A DNA stretch of 5,545 nucleotides from Burkholderiaceae bacterium (lineage in GTDB: Bacteria > Pseudomonadota > Gammaproteobacteria > Burkholderiales > Burkholderiaceae), in NCBI GenBank assembly GCA_947373615.1, contig CANBYN010000135.1, positions 1 through 5,545 on the forward strand, written 5' to 3'. Position 1 is the stretch's first letter; every line of letters starts with the position of its first letter. Under the pieces are notes generated by a model. It made no database searches and was not told the origin of the DNA. It saw only the letters and a list, made by a program, of their open reading frames with translations. The position numbers were made by a program, and so were the translations under genes. This document shows positions 1 through 4,219 of the stretch, in pieces.

Positions 1-1979
1 CGATAGTGATCGTAACTCTATCTACGAGTTTTTTGTTGTGGGACTTGCGTAAGCGCGAGTTAACCCATAACCGTTTGGAGACTATAGGTATTACCAAGAT
101 TTTTGTAGAACAAACAGAGCGCAGCTTTGAAAGTGCCGATTTGGTTTTAAAGGGTGTGCAAGATCGGTTGAATTCTTCATTTGGCAATCAATTCTCTTTG
201 GATAGTCTGGAAGTCCATTTATTGTTAGGGACGCGTGTTTTGGGGATGCGTCAACTAGATGCTTTGTATCTAGTGGATCCAAGTGGGCGATTGGTTAATT
301 CATCTCTCGAATTACCAACCAAAATAGTTTCGGTAGCGGACCAAGATTTTTTCAAAGCATTGATTAATAAAAAGAATAGCGAACTATTTATAGGTAAGCC
401 ATATCGAAATCAGCAAAAAAAGGAATGGACCCTTCACCTCGCAAGAAAAATCTATTCTCAGGAGGGTGTTTTTAAAGGGGTCATCGTAGGTGCAATTGAT
501 ATTGCCCATTTTGAAGATATCTATCAGTTATTAAAGATGGACTATCCGAGACCGGTTTCCCTCTATCGAGATGATGGCGTATTGATTGCCAGCTTCCCGC
601 ATCGTGAAAGCATGATTGGGGAAAGGGCGCCTGAGCTTGGTGAAGAATTACCAAGCCTTGATATTGGAAAAATTCAGTTTTTGGCTCACAAGAGAAGTGG
701 TGGGGAAAAAGAAGAATTGGCTTTGGGGGCTGTTCCAAAATTTCCACTTTTCATTGCTGTGACGAATGATGAGGAGGAGGCTTTAGCATCTTGGCGTGAG
801 ACGTCTATTCCAATTGCAATGTCTTCTATTTTGGTTTGTATTTTTATTATTTGTGCGGCAGGTTTATTGATTCGCGAGGCAATGCGTCAGCAAAAATTGA
901 CTAATGAATTAGGTGCTGCCCATAATCGCTATCAACATACGATTAATTCTGTGATGGATGCCATCATTGCGGTAGATGAAAAGCAAAATATTATTTTATT
1001 TAACCCTTCTGCTGAGAGGATGTTTGGACTGCAAGCAGAAAACGTAGTTGGTCAATCTTTACTTAAGCTTTTACCAGAACGTTTTCGTGCGGCGCATCAA
1101 GGCCATGTTCAGTATTTTAAAAAGTCTGATGTTGGTTCTCGAACGATGGGGCCTCAGTTGGGTATTGTTGGTCTACGATCTGATGGCATTGAATTTCCAA
1201 TTGAATCCACAATTTCTCAAACTATTATTAATGGTGAGCGTCAGTTAACTGCAGTATTGCGAGATGTCACTGAGCGTCGTCGTGCAGAGACTGAATTGCG
1301 TGAAATGAACTTACAGTTACGTGGCCTCTCAAAGTCCCTGCAAAGCATTCGCGAAGAAGAAAGATCTCGAATTGCTCGAGAACTTCATGATGATTTAGGG
1401 CAGCAATTAACTGGGCTCAAGCTTGAATTATCTTGGCTCAATGGGCGCATTAAAGAGGGGCGCCTTCCTCCTGAAGAGCGCATCACGGAAATGAGGCAAC
1501 AATTAGATGGAGCCATCTCTTCAGTGCGCCGTATCTCAACCGAATTGCGCCCCATTATTTTGGATGACTTGGGGTTTGATGAGGCTGTTAAATGGCTTGT
1601 GAGTGAATTTATAAAGCGCACTCAAATCCCGGTAAGTCTTGAGCTGAGGGCTGATATAAGTATTGACAATGTGGAGTTGGCCACTGCATTTTTTAGAATT
1701 GTCCAAGAATCCCTCACCAATATCGCGCGCCATTCGAGTGCCACCCAAGCCCATATTGTCTTGAAGAAAGAGGATCAGCTATTGATACTTTCGATATCCG
1801 ATAATGGCCAGGGACTTCCGCCAGAGTTGCAGTCAGGGGGCTTTGGTTTGGTGAGCATGCGTGAGCGTGCAAATTCCTTAGGAGCTAAATTTACGATCAG
1901 AAATAACGATCAAAAAGGTATTACTATTTGGGTGGAACTTGATTTAAATGCGTCAATCTTTACTGGGGTTACTGTATGA
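1..1979 (+). CDS. Membrane sensor histidine kinase (Cache-like, PAS, HisKA_3, HATPase), 5' partial
   Basis: This is the sensor half of a two-component system, autophosphorylating on His and passing phosphate to the regulator encoded next. Counting from the GTG at base 6, residues about 1-12 look like the end of a first membrane helix and 20-265 are a periplasmic region resembling a double Cache sensor (for example ALYLVDPSGRLV at 87-98). A second membrane helix spans about 267-289. A PAS domain covers about 306-425 and a coiled coil 424-455. The HisKA_3 motif ELHDDLGQQL has the phospho-acceptor His461. The ATPase domain has an N box (E568, N572), a G1 box (DNGQGLP, 599-605) and a G2 box (GGFGL, 611-615). 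The reading frame stays open to base 3 with no upstream stop, and the first membrane helix looks cut, so the true start is probably outside the window and GTG 6 is unlikely to be it. There is no NarX-type P-box. The ligand is unknown. Confidence 0.92.
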   Translation, partial: IVIVTLSTSFLLWDLRKRELTHNRLETIGITKIFVEQTERSFESADLVLKGVQDRLNSSFGNQFSLDSLEVHLLLGTRVLGMRQLDALYLVDPSGRLVNSSLELPTKIVSVADQDFFKALINKKNSELFIGKPYRNQQKKEWTLHLARKIYSQEGVFKGVIVGAIDIAHFEDIYQLLKMDYPRPVSLYRDDGVLIASFPHRESMIGERAPELGEELPSLDIGKIQFLAHKRSGGEKEELALGAVPKFPLFIAVTNDEEEALASWRETSIPIAMSSILVCIFIICAAGLLIREAMRQQKLTNELGAAHNRYQHTINSVMDAIIAVDEKQNIILFNPSAERMFGLQAENVVGQSLLKLLPERFRAAHQGHVQYFKKSDVGSRTMGPQLGIVGLRSDGIEFPIESTISQTIINGERQLTAVLRDVTERRRAETELREMNLQLRGLSKSLQSIREEERSRIARELHDDLGQQLTGLKLELSWLNGRIKEGRLPPEERITEMRQQLDGAISSVRRISTELRPIILDDLGFDEAVKWLVSEFIKRTQIPVSLELRADISIDNVELATAFFRIVQESLTNIARHSSATQAHIVLKKEDQLLILSISDNGQGLPPELQSGGFGLVSMRERANSLGAKFTIRNNDQKGITIWVELDLNASIFTGVTV

Positions 1980-2620
1980 AGTACGAAGTTTTAGTTGCAG
2001 ATGATCATGCCATTATTCGTGATGGTCTTAGAAAGATTCTCGCAGATACCGAAGACTTGGTAGTGGCTGGAGAAGCCAGTAATGGCAATCAAGCTCTTGA
2101 GAAAGTGCGGGAGCGTGACTGGAGTATTGTGGTGCTCGATTTGTCCATGCCAGGCAGGAGCGGCATCGAGCTCATTAAGTTGATGAAATCTGAGCGACCT
2201 AAATTACCGATTTTGATCTTTAGTATGCATCCTGAGGAGCAATATGCTGTGCGCGCCATTCGCGCTGGAGCATCTGGATATCTATCCAAGGAGGAGAATA
2301 GCGACCATTTTTTACCTGCTATACGCCGGGTGGCTGCTGGCGGCATGTTTATTAACTCCAAAGTGGCAGAATTATTAGCTGTTGATGCTTCGCCAGGCGC
2401 AAATACTCACCTTCACACCAGCCTATCTAATCGAGAGCACGAGGTATTAATTCGGATCGTGAAAGGCGTAAGTCTGACTGATATCGCTGACGAGTTTTCT
2501 TTAAGTGTTAAGACTATTAGTACCCATAAAACCCATATCCTGTCTAAGTTAGGCCTCTCCAATCAAGCCGATCTTATTCGCTATGCCATTGAGCATAAAT
2601 TGCTAGATTTAGATAAATAG
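1976..2620 (+). CDS. NarL/FixJ-family response regulator (REC + LuxR-type HTH)
   Basis: This is a 214-residue DNA-binding regulator of usual family length. The receiver domain (about 1-120) has the acidic pair D9/D10, the phospho-acceptor D55 in VVLDLSMPG, the switch S83 and the conserved K105. The C-terminal LuxR/GerE helix-turn-helix (about 148-206) begins LSNREHEVL and carries the recognition helix in LSVKTISTHKTHILSKLGL. Its ATG lies inside the kinase stop (ATGA, 4-base overlap), so the two are almost certainly co-translated and form a cognate pair. HisKA_3 kinases typically partner NarL-type regulators, which supports this. No specific family name can be assigned. The cytochrome genes start 144 bases downstream in the same direction, so they are the leading candidate targets. 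That link is inference from position and from the 7-2-7 palindrome between them. Confidence 0.95.
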   Translation: MKYEVLVADDHAIIRDGLRKILADTEDLVVAGEASNGNQALEKVRERDWSIVVLDLSMPGRSGIELIKLMKSERPKLPILIFSMHPEEQYAVRAIRAGASGYLSKEENSDHFLPAIRRVAAGGMFINSKVAELLAVDASPGANTHLHTSLSNREHEVLIRIVKGVSLTDIADEFSLSVKTISTHKTHILSKLGLSNQADLIRYAIEHKLLDLDK

Positions 2621-2629
2621 AGGGATAAG

Positions 2630-2646
2630 TCCTATTTGACATAGGA
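2630..2646. promoter_or_regulatory. Inverted repeat TCCTAT-N5-ATAGGA, candidate operator
   Basis: TCCTAT (2630-2635) and ATAGGA (2641-2646) are exact inverse complements separated by five bases. The repeat overlaps the TTGACA box. It uses the same hexamer as the palindrome at 2675-2690, whose first TCCTAT starts 45 bases downstream, and the TCCTAT at 2651 starts 21 bases after this one, about two helical turns. Repeated use of one hexamer in both orientations suggests a dimeric regulator. Confidence 0.4.
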
Positions 2647-2665
2647 TTTTTCCTATGTTTATTTA
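2636..2665 (+). promoter_or_regulatory. Candidate sigma-70 promoter for the cytochrome operon
   Basis: A perfect -35 consensus TTGACA lies at 2636-2641. At an 18-base spacing the best -10 is TATTTA (2660-2665), matching only three of six consensus bases, so the promoter would be weak or activator-dependent. The -35 box is embedded in the TCCTAT/ATAGGA inverted repeats. An alternative -10 is TAAAAT at 2703-2708 (five of six), which has no good -35 and would need an activator at the palindrome 2675-2690. The two options predict different 5' leaders. Confidence 0.3.
2639..2658 (+). terminator. Eight-base-pair hairpin followed by T-rich run; weak terminator or operator
   Basis: ACATAGGA (2639-2646) and TCCTATGT (2651-2658) are perfect inverse complements around a TTTT loop, and TTATTTA follows. 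It begins 18 bases after the regulator stop, which is right for an intrinsic terminator, but the stem has only three G-C pairs and the T run is interrupted. The left arm can instead pair with TCCTAT at 2630-2635. The arms are also copies of the repeated hexamer of this region, so a protein-binding site is equally possible. Confidence 0.4.
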
Positions 2666-2674
2666 CCTAAGCCG

Positions 2675-2690
2675 TCCTATATCTATAGGG
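2675..2690. promoter_or_regulatory. 7-2-7 palindrome TCCTATA-TC-TATAGGG, candidate NarL-type operator
   Basis: Two seven-base arms around a two-base spacer match as inverse complements at all but the outermost position. The 7-2-7 geometry is that of the NarL/NarP dimer site, although the bases are not the NarL heptamer TACYYMT. The site lies between the NarL-family regulator gene and the cytochrome genes, and would overlap the -35 zone of a promoter using TAAAAT at 2703-2708. Assignment to the neighbouring regulator is inference. Confidence 0.45.
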
Positions 2691-2705
2691 CTAGGCAAAA
2701 AATAA

Positions 2706-2762
2706 AATTCTCCTTAAGCAATTAAACCTAGGGTATTTCTGGGTTAGACCAAAAGGAGAATT
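2706..2762 (+). promoter_or_regulatory. Predicted structured leader sequestering the Shine-Dalgarno
   Basis: AATTCTCCTT (2706-2715) is the perfect inverse complement of AAGGAGAATT (2753-2762), which contains the AGGAG ribosome binding site of the cytochrome gene. Inside the 37-base loop, AACCTAG (2725-2731) can pair with CTGGGTT (2739-2745), using one G-U pair, to form a second hairpin with a GGTATTT loop. Together they form a closing stem, an internal loop and an apical hairpin, the shape of a leader that controls translation. It matches no riboswitch class I recognise. It only operates if transcription starts upstream of about 2706. Confidence 0.45.
2754..2758 (+). promoter_or_regulatory. 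Ribosome binding site of the monohaem cytochrome gene
   Basis: AGGAG sits six bases before the ATG at 2765 and is a strong Shine-Dalgarno that fixes this start. It is unusual because it lies wholly inside the right arm of the ten-base inverted repeat 2706-2715/2753-2762, so it would be masked if the leader folds as predicted. Confidence 0.8.
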
Positions 2763-2764
2763 AA

Positions 2765-3121
2765 ATGACACAAGCCAAACAAATCTTACGTGCCCTGGTA
2801 ATGGGTGCCGCTGCCTTGACTTTCGCCTCATTCGCACATGCTGCACCAGATGCAGAAGCTGCAAAAGCATTAGCCAAGCAAAACAACTGCTTCAAATGTC
2901 ATGCAATCGATAAAGACAAAGATGGCCCTTCCTATCATAGTGTTGCCGAGAAATATAAAGGCAAGCCAAATGCCGAAGCAAAGCTAATTAATCACCTTAC
3001 CAGTGGTGAAAAAGCAAAATTCCCAGATGGCCATGAGGAAGAGCACAAGATTGTAAAAACATCTCCACCAAAAGATCCAGAGCAAGTGAAAAACTTGGTT
3101 GACTGGATTTTGGCTCAATAA
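2765..3121 (+). CDS. Periplasmic monohaem cytochrome c, class I-like, lacking a Met ligand
   Basis: This is a 118-residue exported c-type cytochrome and probable electron shuttle between the inner membrane and the decahaem conduit encoded next. Residues 1-26 are a Sec signal peptide (KQILR, hydrophobic core, then AHA-A at the likely cleavage site). The single haem motif CFKCH is at 42-46, near the mature N-terminus as in class I cytochromes c. The C-terminal helix (EQVKNLVDWILAQ) is also typical. The mature protein has no methionine at all, so the usual sixth ligand is absent. The segment where it normally sits holds KFPDGHEEEHKIVK, with His90 and His94 as candidate ligands; His58 and His77 are others. 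His-His ligation would usually mean a lower potential than His-Met. A strong ribosome binding site supports the start. It lies 58 bases before the decahaem gene in the same direction, most likely in one operon. Its position recalls the small cytochromes accompanying some mtr/mto clusters, but it is not identified as any of them. Confidence 0.93.
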   Translation: MTQAKQILRALVMGAAALTFASFAHAAPDAEAAKALAKQNNCFKCHAIDKDKDGPSYHSVAEKYKGKPNAEAKLINHLTSGEKAKFPDGHEEEHKIVKTSPPKDPEQVKNLVDWILAQ

Positions 3122-3169
3122 GAATTTAGTAATTATCTAGTAAATAAAACACTCGAAATCGTAAGCACG

Positions 3170-3173
3170 AGGA
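3170..3173 (+). promoter_or_regulatory. Ribosome binding site of the decahaem cytochrome gene
   Basis: AGGA lies six bases before the ATG at 3180 and supports that start, which is followed directly by a signal peptide. The 58-base gap from the preceding stop shows no convincing terminator or promoter, in keeping with co-transcription. Confidence 0.65.
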
Positions 3174-3179
3174 ATAGAA

Positions 3180-4178
3180 ATGAAGATCTTCAAAAAACTT
3201 CTAGTTATAAGCGCAGTAATGGGTGCCATTGGTTTGGCGCCCTCTGCATTTGCACAAAGCAACTTGCCTGATATTGGTAAGTCTAAAGCGGATGTGGCGA
3301 AAGCTGCGTTTAAGGAAGATGCTAAATGTACTAAGTGCCACGATGAGAGTGAAAATGCTCCCATTCTTTCTATTTACCAAACCAAGCATGGCGTAAAGGG
3401 TGATTCACGTACCCCTTCCTGCACAACATGCCATGGCCAAAGTGATAAACATTTGGCCGGTGATAAAGACGGCAAAGGTCGTCCAGCACCAGATGTGGTA
3501 TTTAAGAAAGGTGTTTACGAAAAGTCTAGTGAAGATCATCGTGCTGATCAATGCTTAGCTTGTCATAAAGGCACCAAACGCAATAACTGGAGCGGTAGTG
3601 CTCACCCAGTAAATGATGTCGTTTGTAATGATTGCCACAAAGTGCATAAGCCAGCTGACCCTGTGCTTTCCAAGCAGACTCAAACACAAGTTTGCTTTAC
3701 TTGCCATAGAGAACAACAGGCAGATAGCAAGAAAAACTCTACCCATCCAATTGATGTGAAAAAAGTAGTTTGCTCTGATTGCCATAATCCACACGGATCA
3801 TCAGGCCCAACATTACTTAAGAAAAATACTCTCAACGAAACCTGCTTCTTGTGCCATGCAGAAAAACGCGGCCCATTGCGCTTTGAACATCAACCAGTGG
3901 TTGAGAACTGCGCTAACTGCCACACTCCCCATGGTTCGAATATCACTCCATTGCTCAAAGATCGCCCACCAATGCTTTGCGATGATTGCCATGATGGACC
4001 TCATGGAAGCAAGACTCCATTTGGAGCAAATATGGGTGGTTTGCAAACTGCACCAACCAATACCAAAACAGGAGCTGCCTTGACCGCATCAAATCAGGCG
4101 ACTGGACGCGCATGCCTTAACTGCCACGTCATGGTTCATGGATCGAATAGCCCTGCTGGTGGATTATTCCAACGTTGA
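3180..4178 (+). CDS. mtrA: MtrA/DmsE-family periplasmic decahaem c-type cytochrome
   Basis: This multihaem electron carrier of 332 residues, close to the length of Shewanella MtrA, inserts into an MtrB-type barrel in that family and carries electrons across the outer membrane. A Sec signal peptide ends at AFA-Q (residues 25/26). There are exactly ten CXXCH motifs, beginning at Cys50, 81, 125, 149, 172, 198, 222, 244, 267 and 312. Many non-motif histidines (70, 91, 120, 142, 156, 189, 205, 237, 251, 275, 320) could be the distal ligands for bis-His haems. Repeated CXXCH-x2-3-PHGS units (around 198-206, 244-252 and 267-276) are typical of the family. The 41-residue gap before haem ten, rich in Gly, Thr and Asn, also looks normal for it. 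The mtrB-like gene follows 41 bases later, which favours an MtrA/MtoA/PioA conduit over a DMSO reductase subunit. There is no long N-terminal extension as in PioA. The symbol is given at family level; mtoA would be equally defensible. Confidence 0.95.
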   Translation: MKIFKKLLVISAVMGAIGLAPSAFAQSNLPDIGKSKADVAKAAFKEDAKCTKCHDESENAPILSIYQTKHGVKGDSRTPSCTTCHGQSDKHLAGDKDGKGRPAPDVVFKKGVYEKSSEDHRADQCLACHKGTKRNNWSGSAHPVNDVVCNDCHKVHKPADPVLSKQTQTQVCFTCHREQQADSKKNSTHPIDVKKVVCSDCHNPHGSSGPTLLKKNTLNETCFLCHAEKRGPLRFEHQPVVENCANCHTPHGSNITPLLKDRPPMLCDDCHDGPHGSKTPFGANMGGLQTAPTNTKTGAALTASNQATGRACLNCHVMVHGSNSPAGGLFQR

Positions 4179-4209
4179 TTATTAATAGCTAAAGAATATT
4201 TAGGAAATT

Positions 4210-4213
4210 GGAG
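4210..4213 (+). promoter_or_regulatory. Ribosome binding site of the mtrB-like gene
   Basis: GGAG lies six bases before the ATG at 4220 and selects this start, which opens directly onto a signal peptide. The 41-base gap from the decahaem gene has only a weak five-base AT-rich inverted repeat, so the genes are probably co-transcribed. Confidence 0.65.
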
Positions 4214-4219
4214 AATGTT

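Larger units (their letters stand above)
2621..2764 (+). other. Intergenic control region between regulator and cytochrome operon
   Basis: This 144-base AT-rich stretch has no coding potential and separates the signalling pair from the electron-transfer genes. It holds three copies of TCCTAT (2630, 2651, 2675) and two of the inverse ATAGGA/ATAGGG (2641, 2685). It also contains a TTGACA box, an AT-rich run with TAAAAT, and a ten-base inverted repeat that covers the ribosome binding site of the cytochrome gene. It probably combines the end of one transcription unit with the promoter and leader of the next; the separate entries describe each element. Confidence 0.75.

Noticed and set aside
6..8. 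GTG as the true start of the histidine kinase
   Set aside because: The frame is open upstream to the window edge, no ribosome binding site can be assessed, and the following residues look like the second half of a membrane helix. The gene most likely begins before the window.
1..1979. Kinase is NarX or NarQ
   Set aside because: The HisKA_3 and ATPase parts resemble them, but there is no P-box and the periplasmic region is a larger Cache-like domain, so a nitrate sensor is not supported.
3159..3170. TCGT-AAGC-ACGA hairpin just before the ribosome binding site of the decahaem gene
   Set aside because: A four-pair stem is too short to support a regulatory claim.
3201..4083. Overlapping open frames on both strands within the decahaem gene
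   Set aside because: They are shadows of the coding frame, with no ribosome binding sites or recognisable protein character. The ten haem motifs fix the real frame.
3993..4127. The 41-residue gap before the tenth haem as evidence of an insertion or a lost haem
   Set aside because: All ten motifs are present, and a longer linker before the final CLNCH...HGSN unit looks normal for MtrA/DmsE proteins.
3180..4178. Decahaem protein as the DmsE subunit of an extracellular DMSO reductase
   Set aside because: DmsE and MtrA are close relatives and sequence alone does not exclude it, but no dmsAB-type gene is visible and the neighbours fit a general electron conduit. Kept only as an alternative.
4189..4203. 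CTAAA-N5-TTTAG inverted repeat between the decahaem and barrel genes as a terminator
   Set aside because: It has only five, mostly A-T, pairs and no T run follows. It is expected by chance in such AT-rich sequence.
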